The notes under the pieces are model-generated. The model saw only the letters and a list, made by a program, of their open reading frames with translations, made no database searches and was not told the DNA's origin. Positions 1 through 6,451 of a stretch of DNA of 64,000 nt are shown in pieces (position 1 is the first letter of the stretch; every line of letters starts with the position of its first letter). The DNA is from Mycolicibacterium agri (GTDB lineage Bacteria; Actinomycetota; Actinomycetes; Mycobacteriales; Mycobacteriaceae): assembly GCF_002553505.1 (NCBI RefSeq), contig NZ_PDCP01000017.1, positions 43,115 to 107,114 on the forward strand. The letters are read 5' to 3'. The position numbers and the translations under genes were made by a program.

Positions 1-311
1 TCAAGGGCGCCGGGCTCGGCAAGGACGTCCTGCTGATGACCGACGGCCGATTCTCCGGGGGCACCACCGGGCTGTGCGTCGGCCACATCGCACCCGAGGC
101 CGTCGACGGCGGACCGATCGCGTTCGTGCGCGACGGTGACCGCGTGCGCCTCGATGTCGCCAAGGGCACCCTCGACGTGCTCGTCGACCCGGACGAATTC
201 GAAGCCCGCAAAGAGGGTTTCGAGCCGTTGCCGCCCGTGTACAAGACCGGCGTGCTGTCGAAGTACACCAAGCTCGTCGGCTCGGCGGCCATCGGGGCGG
301 TCTGCACCTAG
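1..311 (+). CDS. ilvD: Dihydroxy-acid dehydratase, C-terminal part (5' end outside window)
   Basis: This is the last ~102 residues of dihydroxy-acid dehydratase, the Fe-S enzyme that dehydrates dihydroxy acids to 2-keto acids in valine/isoleucine (and pantothenate) synthesis in the cytosol. The conserved C-terminal block [11 protein letters not shown]...GHIAPEA is intact. The frame is open from base 3 and ends at TAG 309-311. The downstream gene is convergent. Position and identity match ilvD (Rv0189c) at one end of the mycobacterial mce1 neighbourhood. The start and Fe-S cysteines lie outside the window, so only the C-terminus can be judged; it looks undamaged. Confidence 0.95.
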   Translation, partial: KGAGLGKDVLLMTDGRFSGGTTGLCVGHIAPEAVDGGPIAFVRDGDRVRLDVAKGTLDVLVDPDEFEARKEGFEPLPPVYKTGVLSKYTKLVGSAAIGAVCT

Positions 312-338
312 GTCCGACCGAAGGGCCAGAGTCGGCGG

Positions 339-704
339 CTAGGTCACCATCCTGTCGATGCGCCGCAGGGCGATCGCCAACACCGGCAGGTAAGCCGGCG
401 CCCACCACGGCGCCGACATGCTCGCCCGGCAACCCGTGCCGTCGGGTTCGACGGCGTGCGCGGTCGCGGGCACCCCGGCCACCGACCACGCCCACCGCCG
501 TCCCGGCTCGAACTCGGTGATCGTGAACGGCAGCGGAACGCCGACGGGCGTGATGACCCGTCCCGTCGCACCGAGGTGGAGCGCGTCGCCGTCCACCTCA
601 CCTCCCGCGACCGTCGGTCCCCACCGCGGCCAGGCCTCGGTGTCGACGAGGACCTGCCACACGGCGTCGGCGGGCGCTTCGATGTGTCTGCTGACGGTGA
701 GCAT
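339..704 (-). CDS. SRPBCC (START/polyketide cyclase-like) family protein
   Basis: A 121-residue protein beginning MLTVSRHIEAPADAVW, the classic first strand and helix of SRPBCC/polyketide-cyclase-like proteins, followed by the D-T-E-A-W-P-R-W segment of that fold. These proteins form a helix-grip cavity for hydrophobic ligands and often have no known substrate. The gene is convergent with ilvD and lies 30 bp downstream of the MHS transporter stop on the same strand, so it may be read through from the sugar operon, though no overlap ties them. It is near full length for a short SRPBCC member (family ~140 aa). The ligand cannot be predicted. Confidence 0.75.
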   Translation of the reverse strand: MLTVSRHIEAPADAVWQVLVDTEAWPRWGPTVAGGEVDGDALHLGATGRVITPVGVPLPFTITEFEPGRRWAWSVAGVPATAHAVEPDGTGCRASMSAPWWAPAYLPVLAIALRRIDRMVT

Positions 705-734
705 GGCGGTGGGGTACCCGCTTGCGCTCAGCGG

Positions 735-2087
735 CTATGCCGGTGCCGCCTCCACGGAGTCGATGTCGGCTTCACCGCGGATCAAGGCGTCGACCTCGGC
801 ACGCTGTTTCGGACCCCACGTCTCCTTGGTCGCCAGCACGCCGACGAGGCCGACGAGTCCGACCGCGACGTAGAACAGCGCCGGTCCGATCCAGTCGAAC
901 GAATCGGCGAGCAGCACGGCGAGGAACGGCGCGAAGCCGGCGATCGACGCCGCGACCTGGTAGCCGATCGAGGCGCCCGAGGTCCGCGTCCTGGTGTTGA
1001 ACAATTCGGCGAACCACGCGGCCTGCGTGCCGGTGAGCACGGCGTGGATGATGCCGATGCCGATGATGAACAGCAGCACGATCAGGAACGGCTGACCGGT
1101 GTTGGCCATCAGATACATCGGGATGCCGAACGCCACTGCCAACAGACACCCGGCCAGATACACGCGCCTGCGGCCGACGTAGTCGGTGAGGCGTCCGGCG
1201 TACAGCGTGGTGCCGACCGCGATGACGCTGGCGATGACCACTGCGGCCAGCGCGATGGTGCGGTCGTCCGGATTCCGCTTGGTGATGTAGGACAGCAGGT
1301 ACGTGGCGGTGAGGTAGTAGGCGCAGGACTCGACGACGCGCAGCGCAATGATGCGCAGGATGTTGCGCCAGTCCTCCCGGATAACGGTCAGGAACGGGTT
1401 GCGCACCACCTTGCCTTCGGCCTTGACCATCTCGAACTCCGGCGACTCGGCGAGCCGCAGGCGCACATACAGGCCGACGATGATCAGAATTGCGCTGGCC
1501 AAAAACGGGATGCGCCAAGACCAGTCGCTGTCCAGCGGCGCCGCGGACAGAAACGCGATGTTGGCCAGCGCGATGCCGAGCGGGTTACCCGCCTGCGGGA
1601 TGGCCGCGAACCGGCCACGTTGGCGCCATGGCGCGTGTTCGAACGCCATCAGCACCGCACCGCCCCACTCGGCCCCGAACGCCAAGCCCTGGATCATGCG
1701 AATGGCCACGAGCAGGGTCGGCGCCAACACGCCGACCTGTGCGTAGGTGGGCAGCAGACCGATCGAGAACGTCGCGATGCCCATCACGAGCAGCGCACCG
1801 ACCAGAACCGGCTTGCGGCCGAACCGGTCGGCCAGGAATCCGCCGACGCTGCCGCCGATGGGGCGCATCAAGAACCCGACACCCAAGGTCGCGAACGACA
1901 GCAGCGTGCCGACGACCGGATCGGATTCCGGGAAGAACGCGTTGCCGAAGTACAGCGCGGAAGCGGTGCCGTAGGCGACGAAGTCGTAGTTCTCGACGCA
2001 GGTTCCTGCGGCCGCGCCCAGTGCGGTTCGAAGCTTTCCGGGCGAGCCGTGTTCAGCCTGCCGCCTCTCGTCCATGGCGGTGCTCAT
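735..2087 (-). CDS. MFS transporter, metabolite:H+ symporter (MHS) family
   Basis: A 450-residue inner-membrane carrier with about 12 hydrophobic segments. The loop after TM2 carries the MFS signature (GFLADRFGRKP, residues ~84-94), and a second copy (AGRLTDYVGRRR) follows TM8. The N-terminal stretch with CVENYDFVAYG is typical of the MHS (ShiA/ProP/KgtP-like) subfamily, which imports small polar metabolites with protons. Its ATG overlaps the rpiB stop by 4 bp (ATGA, 2084-2087), making it the last gene of the LacI-ribokinase-RpiB operon. The inferred job is uptake of the sugar or sugar derivative that the two enzymes process. The substrate cannot be read from sequence. Confidence 0.85.
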   Translation of the reverse strand: MSTAMDERRQAEHGSPGKLRTALGAAAGTCVENYDFVAYGTASALYFGNAFFPESDPVVGTLLSFATLGVGFLMRPIGGSVGGFLADRFGRKPVLVGALLVMGIATFSIGLLPTYAQVGVLAPTLLVAIRMIQGLAFGAEWGGAVLMAFEHAPWRQRGRFAAIPQAGNPLGIALANIAFLSAAPLDSDWSWRIPFLASAILIIVGLYVRLRLAESPEFEMVKAEGKVVRNPFLTVIREDWRNILRIIALRVVESCAYYLTATYLLSYITKRNPDDRTIALAAVVIASVIAVGTTLYAGRLTDYVGRRRVYLAGCLLAVAFGIPMYLMANTGQPFLIVLLFIIGIGIIHAVLTGTQAAWFAELFNTRTRTSGASIGYQVAASIAGFAPFLAVLLADSFDWIGPALFYVAVGLVGLVGVLATKETWGPKQRAEVDALIRGEADIDSVEAAPA

Positions 2088-2572
2088 CGTGTTATCTCCT
2101 TTGACATTTCCTCACCCAGCTGCTGAGCCGCGTTGCGTTCGAGCTCATGCAGTTTGCGGACGCGCCGCACTGTGTCGGCGTCGTCGTCGAAGCGCGCGTT
2201 CAGGAACGCCTCGATGACCTCGGCCGCTATCGCCGGCCCAATGACCCACGCGCCCATGGCGACTGCGTTCGCGTCGTCGTGTTCGACGCTCTGGTGCGCG
2301 GAGTACACGTCGTGCGCGAGCGCGCATCGGATGCCGGGAATCTTGTTGGCCGCCATCACCGCGCCCTGACCGGTTCCGCAGACCAGCACGGCTTTGTCGG
2401 CTTCACCGCGGACGACGAGTTTGCAGGTGTCCCAGGTGATGTCGGGGAAATCGACCGGGGCGTCGCTTTGCGTACCCGTATCGATGACCTCATGACCGAG
2501 ACGCTCGAGCGCTCCGCGGACGTGCGCCTTGAGCGAATAACCCGCGTGGTCGTTGCCCAGTGCGATTCTCAT
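2084..2572 (-). CDS. rpiB: RpiB/LacA/LacB family sugar-phosphate isomerase
   Basis: A 162-residue cytosolic isomerase beginning MRIALGNDHAGY, the RpiB N-terminal signature; the family interconverts ribose-5-P/ribulose-5-P and in some members allose-6-P/allulose-6-P. The catalytic loop VCGTGQGAVMAANK (~residues 66-79) contains the conserved active-site Cys, and the later NAVAMGAWVIG block is present. The open frame extends upstream, but ATG at 2572 overlaps the ribokinase stop by 4 bp and starts the protein exactly at the family N-terminus. It is translationally coupled on both sides. Mycobacteria usually have a separate housekeeping RpiB, so this copy is probably catabolic; that is inference. 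Confidence 0.88.
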   Translation of the reverse strand: MRIALGNDHAGYSLKAHVRGALERLGHEVIDTGTQSDAPVDFPDITWDTCKLVVRGEADKAVLVCGTGQGAVMAANKIPGIRCALAHDVYSAHQSVEHDDANAVAMGAWVIGPAIAAEVIEAFLNARFDDDADTVRRVRKLHELERNAAQQLGEEMSKEITR

Positions 2573-3456
2573 CGCGTTCCTTCCGGTAGTTCGTTGCGGT
2601 AGGGGATGGAGTCGATGGCGCCCGCCCGTGTCACGGCGAGACCTGCTGCCTGGACTGCGGTTTCGATGGCACCGATGATGTCGTCGCGCCGGGCGGCCAG
2701 ATGCGCCGCTACATAGCCGATGAACGTGTCGCCCGCGGCGGTGGTGTCCACCGCATGCACGTCGGCTGCCGCGACGTGCTCGACCCGACCCCGGTGTGTC
2801 ACCGAAGCGCCCTCGGCTCCCGCCGTGCAGATCACCGTCGCCTCGGCCTGTCGAGCCAGGCCCGCGATGTCGTCGCCGAGTTGGGCGAGTTCGTGCTCGT
2901 TGACGATCAGTAGGTCCACGTCGTCGAACAGCCCGCACACCGACTCGGGCACCGGAGTCGGATTGAGAAGCACCCCTGCGCCCGCGGCCGAAGCCACCCG
3001 AGCGGCGTGCCGAACCAGGAGCTCGGGCGTCTCCAGCTGCAGCAGCAACAGGTCGCCGTCGCCGATGCCGCGCAGCCCCGCGTCGATATCGTCGACGGCC
3101 AGTTTGTCGTTGGCGCCCGGTGAGACGACGATCGTGTTCTCGCCGCGCGCGTCCACCGTGATGAGCGCGCGTCCGGTCGGCGCGTCGGGGATCACCCGCA
3201 CATGCCCGGTGTCGATGTCCTGCCTCTGCAGCGCTTGCGAGACGACCGCGCCGTCTCCGTCGTCGCCGATCGCGCCGATGATGGTGGTGGCAGCGCCCGC
3301 CCGCGCCGCAGCCACGGCCTGGTTCGCGCCCTTGCCGCCGGCGGAGACGATGATGTCGGACGCCAGCATCGTCTCGCCCGGCTTGGGAATCCTGGCGACC
3401 TGCACCCGATGGTCGGCATTCAGGCTGCCGACCACGAAAACCCGTCCGGCGCTCAC
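2569..3456 (-). CDS. rbsK: Ribokinase-like PfkB family sugar kinase
   Basis: A 295-residue PfkB-family kinase that phosphorylates a sugar (ribose in the type enzyme) with ATP in the cytosol. Signatures visible are the N-terminal VVGSLNADH, the substrate loop GGKGANQAVAAAR and the C-terminal catalytic DTTAAGDTFIGY motif with its Asp base. GTG at 3456 forms a GTGA overlap with the LacI stop and places the start directly before the first strand; the longer open frame upstream has no family sequence. Its stop overlaps the rpiB start by 4 bp. The kinase, isomerase and transporter together suggest capture of a pentose or related sugar; ribose is the simplest guess. Confidence 0.87.
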   Translation of the reverse strand: MSAGRVFVVGSLNADHRVQVARIPKPGETMLASDIIVSAGGKGANQAVAAARAGAATTIIGAIGDDGDGAVVSQALQRQDIDTGHVRVIPDAPTGRALITVDARGENTIVVSPGANDKLAVDDIDAGLRGIGDGDLLLLQLETPELLVRHAARVASAAGAGVLLNPTPVPESVCGLFDDVDLLIVNEHELAQLGDDIAGLARQAEATVICTAGAEGASVTHRGRVEHVAAADVHAVDTTAAGDTFIGYVAAHLAARRDDIIGAIETAVQAAGLAVTRAGAIDSIPYRNELPEGTR

Positions 3457-4457
3457 GATTTCGTCCTCGTCGACCTGTCGATGAACGTCGTCGGGAGCAC
3501 GACGGATTCGGGTTCTTCGCCTTCGACGACGCTCAGGAGCAGTTCGACCGCGCAGCGCCCGACCGCCCCGGCATCCTGGGCGATCACCGAGATCGGCGGG
3601 TCGAAGTGGGCCAGCCATTCGATGTCGTCGAACGCCACCACCTCGATGTCCGACCCGATGTGCAGGCCGCGCTGCCGCGTCGCCGCAAGCGCACCCAGCG
3701 CCATCAGGTTGTCGGCGGCAAGAATCGCGGTCGGCCGGTCGGGAGCGGCGAGCAACTGCTGGGCCGCCCTGACACCGCTTTGCTCCTGGAAGTCGCCGAA
3801 CGTGATCAGGCTGGGGTCGACGTCGATGCCGTGCCGCGGAAGCGCGTCGATGAAGGCGTCATAGCGTTGGCGGCCGGTTGAGATCGCCTGCGGCCCAGCG
3901 ATATAGCCGATGCGGCTGTGGCCCGCCGCTGTGAGGCTGGCGATCGCCTCCTCGATGCCGGGCCTGCTGTCGGTGGTCACGCTCGGCACGTCGAAACCCT
4001 CGACGGTGCGGTCGACGAAGACGACGGGCATGCGGCTTTCGATCAACGCCTCCAGGCTGCCCGAGCCGCGACCCTGCGGGGCCAGCACGACACCGTCGAC
4101 GCGCTGCATGAGGAACGTCTCGATGTAGCGGTCCTGCTGCTCGACGTTCTCGTTGGCGTTGCCGAGGAGCGTGACGTAGTCCGCGCCCAGCGCCGCCTGC
4201 TCCGCGGCATGAGCGACGTCGGCGAAGAAGGGGTTGCGGACGTCGGACACGAGTAGGCCGATGGCGTGCGTCCTGGTCAACCGTAGCGACCGTGCCTGTG
4301 CGTTCGGGCGATAGCCGAGCTCGGTCACGGCCTGCGTGACGCGGGCCCGCGCGTCGGCCGACGTGGCCGGATGCCCGGACAGCACCCGCGACGCCGTCCC
4401 CAGTGACACCCCCGCGTGCGCGGCGACGTCACGGATGGTGACCCCTCTACCTGCCAA
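3453..4457 (-). CDS. LacI family transcriptional regulator of the sugar operon
   Basis: A LacI/GalR repressor: an N-terminal helix-turn-helix (VTIRDVAAHAGVSLGTASRVLSG) is followed by the LVSDVRNPFFADV periplasmic-binding-protein-like effector domain, to a total of 334 residues. I place the start at TTG 4457 because AGGA lies 8 nt upstream and it begins a few residues before VTIRD. The farther in-frame ATG at 4490 sits inside an operator, only ~10 nt from the predicted transcription start. The stop overlaps ribokinase (GTGA). Autoregulation through the two operators at 4476-4503 is likely. The ATG start (345 aa) remains possible. Confidence 0.85.
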   Translation of the reverse strand: MAGRGVTIRDVAAHAGVSLGTASRVLSGHPATSADARARVTQAVTELGYRPNAQARSLRLTRTHAIGLLVSDVRNPFFADVAHAAEQAALGADYVTLLGNANENVEQQDRYIETFLMQRVDGVVLAPQGRGSGSLEALIESRMPVVFVDRTVEGFDVPSVTTDSRPGIEEAIASLTAAGHSRIGYIAGPQAISTGRQRYDAFIDALPRHGIDVDPSLITFGDFQEQSGVRAAQQLLAAPDRPTAILAADNLMALGALAATRQRGLHIGSDIEVVAFDDIEWLAHFDPPISVIAQDAGAVGRCAVELLLSVVEGEEPESVVLPTTFIDRSTRTKS

Positions 4458-4475
4458 CTCGCCAATCCTCGTCGA

Positions 4476-4503
4476 TGGGAACGTTTCCATGGGAACGTTT
4501 CCA
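4476..4503. promoter_or_regulatory. Two tandem identical LacI-type operators
   Basis: The 14-bp near-palindrome TGGGAACGTTTCCA occurs twice with no gap (4476-4489 and 4490-4503). A central CG flanked by inverted half-sites is the hallmark of LacI/GalR operators, and both copies sit between the promoter's -10 and the regulator's TTG start. Spacing is 14 bp centre to centre. Confidence 0.75.
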
Positions 4504-4506
4504 CGT

Positions 4507-4535
4507 AAGCTAGGTCACAGCGAATTTCAAGTCAA
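4507..4535 (-). promoter_or_regulatory. Probable sigma-70 type promoter of the LacI sugar operon
   Basis: On the minus strand, TTGACT (4535-4530) is followed after exactly 17 bp by TAGCTT (4512-4507), a good SigA-type match. Transcription would begin near 4500, at the edge of the first of two LacI-type operators, so repressor binding would occlude initiation. Confidence 0.6.
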
Positions 4536-4566
4536 CCCGGCTGGTCAGACCGGTTTGGGCGGCGTG

Positions 4567-4605
4567 TCAGGTGTTGCGGCCGCCTTGTCAGGTGTTGCGG
4601 CCGCC
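4567..4605. repeat. 21-bp near-tandem duplication at the SDR gene 3' end
   Basis: An 18-bp sequence beginning tcaggtgttgcggc occurs at 4567-4584 and again at 4588-4605, separated by ttg. The right copy encodes the last residues and stop of the SDR gene, while the left copy lies just past the stop. It is a recent small duplication that carries a second, unused copy of the gene terminus. Confidence 0.7.
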
Positions 4606-5286
4606 GTTGACGCCGAGGATCTGGCCGGTGATGTAGCCGGCCTCCTCCGACACCAGGAATGCGCACGCCGCGGCGATGTCCTCGGGCGTGCCGATCCGGC
4701 GCACCGGCGTCATCGCGATCGTCTTCTCGACATTGGTGAACCCGCGCTGTTCGGCGCTGCGCAGCATCGGGGTGTCGATGAAGCCCGGTGGTATGGCGTT
4801 GACGGTGATGCCACTCGGCCCGTATTCGAGCGCCAACGACTTCGTCAGTCCGTTGACGGCGGATTTCGCTGCGACGTAGTGCGCCATGCCCGCGACACCG
4901 GAGTGCGTGCTGGACGAACTGATGTTGACGATCCGGCCCCAGCCCACTTCCACCATTTCTCCGATCACGGCCTGACAGCAGTGAAACACGCCGTTGAGGT
5001 TGACGTTGAGCACCCGCTGCCACGTGTCGAAGGTGATGTCGCCAAAGCTCGAAAATCCGTCCAACCCTGCCGCATTCACAAGCACCGAGACCGGGCCTAG
5101 CTGCGAGCGGATCTTGTCAAGGGCCGTGTCGACCTGCTCGCGATCGGTCACGTCGGCGGTGTATGCGAAATCGTATTCCGACGGTTGCAGGTCGATCGTC
5201 GCGACGTGATGGCCGTCGGCCGCGAGTCGCTGCGCGATGGCGCGGCCGATCCCCGACGCTCCGCCGGTGACGACGGCTGTCTTCAT
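4588..5286 (-). CDS. Short-chain dehydrogenase/reductase (SDR)
   Basis: A 232-residue classical SDR oxidoreductase. It has the NAD(P)-binding TGGASGIG at the N-terminus, NAAG in the middle, catalytic Ser in NISSSSTHSG and the YxxxK pair in YVAAKSA, ending in GQILGVNGGRNT like FabG-type enzymes. A D-L-Q segment after strand 2 suggests NAD(H) preference. The ATG at 5286 overlaps the upstream TetR gene by 4 bp; longer in-frame starts would run deep into that gene. It is cotranscribed with and presumably controlled by the TetR regulator. The substrate is unknown; a 3-hydroxyacyl or hydroxy compound is typical. Confidence 0.85.
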   Translation of the reverse strand: MKTAVVTGGASGIGRAIAQRLAADGHHVATIDLQPSEYDFAYTADVTDREQVDTALDKIRSQLGPVSVLVNAAGLDGFSSFGDITFDTWQRVLNVNLNGVFHCCQAVIGEMVEVGWGRIVNISSSSTHSGVAGMAHYVAAKSAVNGLTKSLALEYGPSGITVNAIPPGFIDTPMLRSAEQRGFTNVEKTIAMTPVRRIGTPEDIAAACAFLVSEEAGYITGQILGVNGGRNT

Positions 5287-5840
5287 GAACGGTGTCCTTT
5301 CTTGCGCAGCCCCAGGGTGCGGCGCCCGGTTTCCATGAGGTGGTCGAGCAGGGCGTCGTCGCCGACGTCGAGCCACGTCGGGCCGACGGCACTGGAGATC
5401 CCGGCCAGCACGACTGTGGCCTTTATCAGTCCCGCCGGATCCGGTTCGGATCCGGCGAGCAGTGCGAGTTGGCGATTGATCAGGTCGGCCCATTGCGGTT
5501 GCCCGCGCAGCAGCGTCGTCACGCTGGGATCGCAGGCCAGCACCGAGACCAGCGCCCGATTCGCCACTGCCAGTTCGACATAGCCACGCAGCATGTGCTC
5601 GGCGCGGGTGGCGGAGCTGCCGTGGACCTCGGCCGCGGCGACGACAGCGCCGAGTTGTTCGCGCATCGGTTCGACGACGGCGTTCAGCAACTCCTCGCGG
5701 GTGCGGAAGTGGTAGTAGATGGCCGCCTTGGTGAACCCCATTTCATCGGCGATCATCTGCAGCGACGTGCCGGCGAAGCTGTGCCGGGTGAACAGGTCGA
5801 CGGCGACGTCGATCAAGCGCTGCCGCGTATCGGGCTGCAT
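5283..5840 (-). CDS. TetR family transcriptional regulator
   Basis: A 185-residue TetR repressor. The N-terminal HTH reads from RQRLIDVAVDLF through TSLQMIADEMGFTKAAIYYHF, the canonical TetR DNA-binding domain. The remainder is the variable all-helical ligand domain. ATG 5840 puts the HTH ~10 residues in; the extended open frame upstream runs into the promoter region and over the divergent gene. It is translationally coupled to the SDR gene (ATGA, 5283-5286), which is its probable target along with itself. The ligand is unknown. Confidence 0.87.
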   Translation of the reverse strand: MQPDTRQRLIDVAVDLFTRHSFAGTSLQMIADEMGFTKAAIYYHFRTREELLNAVVEPMREQLGAVVAAAEVHGSSATRAEHMLRGYVELAVANRALVSVLACDPSVTTLLRGQPQWADLINRQLALLAGSEPDPAGLIKATVVLAGISSAVGPTWLDVGDDALLDHLMETGRRTLGLRKKGHRS

Positions 5841-5972
5841 TGTCGACGTCTCCACGCTTGCCGAGCGTACAGCACGCCACTTGTCGATCGTAAAGTCAAT
5901 GGTAGAGCAGACTAGCTGCCAGGTTGCTGTGAGAGTCGATTGAAGGGGCGTAGTTGGGGTAGCGTTGACACA

Positions 5973-6440
5973 GTGAATCTCGGTATCTGGGGCGATCTGA
6001 CCATCCTTGCCGCGGTAGTGGAAATATCCTTGGCGACTTGCGTATTCGTCTACATCAGCCGGCTGGAGAAGCGGAGATCGCATCCGCTCGGCGACCAACT
6101 GGGCGCCCACAAAGCGGTGCTGGCCAAGCTGCGCAAGCGCGAACCGATGACGCAGGACGAAATCGACTACGCCGCCGAGCTTGTCGCCGATGCGCGGTCA
6201 CCGCTGGCATACGCGATCCCGGCCGCGCTGTTCACAATGGGCTTCTTCTACGTGGTCGGCTGCCTGTTCATGCTGCATCTCGATGGCGGCAATCCGTCAT
6301 TCCGGACCTTCATCGGCGGTATCCCGATGCTCACCTCGATGAACATCGCAGCACAGCTGCGACGGGTGGCGCGGCTGCGCAGGAACCTGCAGCAGGTGCC
6401 GGTCAAGGCCACCGAGTCCGACGAACTCGCAATCGCCTAG
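5973..6440 (+). CDS. Hypothetical membrane protein with two hydrophobic segments
   Basis: I do not recognise this protein. From GTG 5973 it is 155 residues with a hydrophobic N-terminal helix (LTILAAVVEISLATCVFVYIS), a basic/charged middle containing EKRRSHP and MTQDEIDYAAELVADAR, and a second hydrophobic segment around AIPAALFTMGFFYVVGCLFML, so both ends of the middle region probably face the cytosol. A TTG at 5940 would add 11 residues with no family support. It is divergent from the TetR gene and convergent with mmpL. Coding is supported by GC-rich third positions and the clean hydrophobic pattern. Confidence 0.6.
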   Translation: MNLGIWGDLTILAAVVEISLATCVFVYISRLEKRRSHPLGDQLGAHKAVLAKLRKREPMTQDEIDYAAELVADARSPLAYAIPAALFTMGFFYVVGCLFMLHLDGGNPSFRTFIGGIPMLTSMNIAAQLRRVARLRRNLQQVPVKATESDELAIA

Positions 6441-6451
6441 ACCCCGAACAG

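Noticed and set aside
312..338. Rho-independent terminator after ilvD
   Set aside because: CCGAC/GTCGG stem is only 5 bp with a 12-nt loop and no T-tract.
456..2126. 556-codon plus-strand frame over the SRPBCC and MHS genes
   Set aside because: Arg/Asp/Gln-rich antisense translation typical of high-GC shadow frames; the minus-strand transporter is unambiguous.
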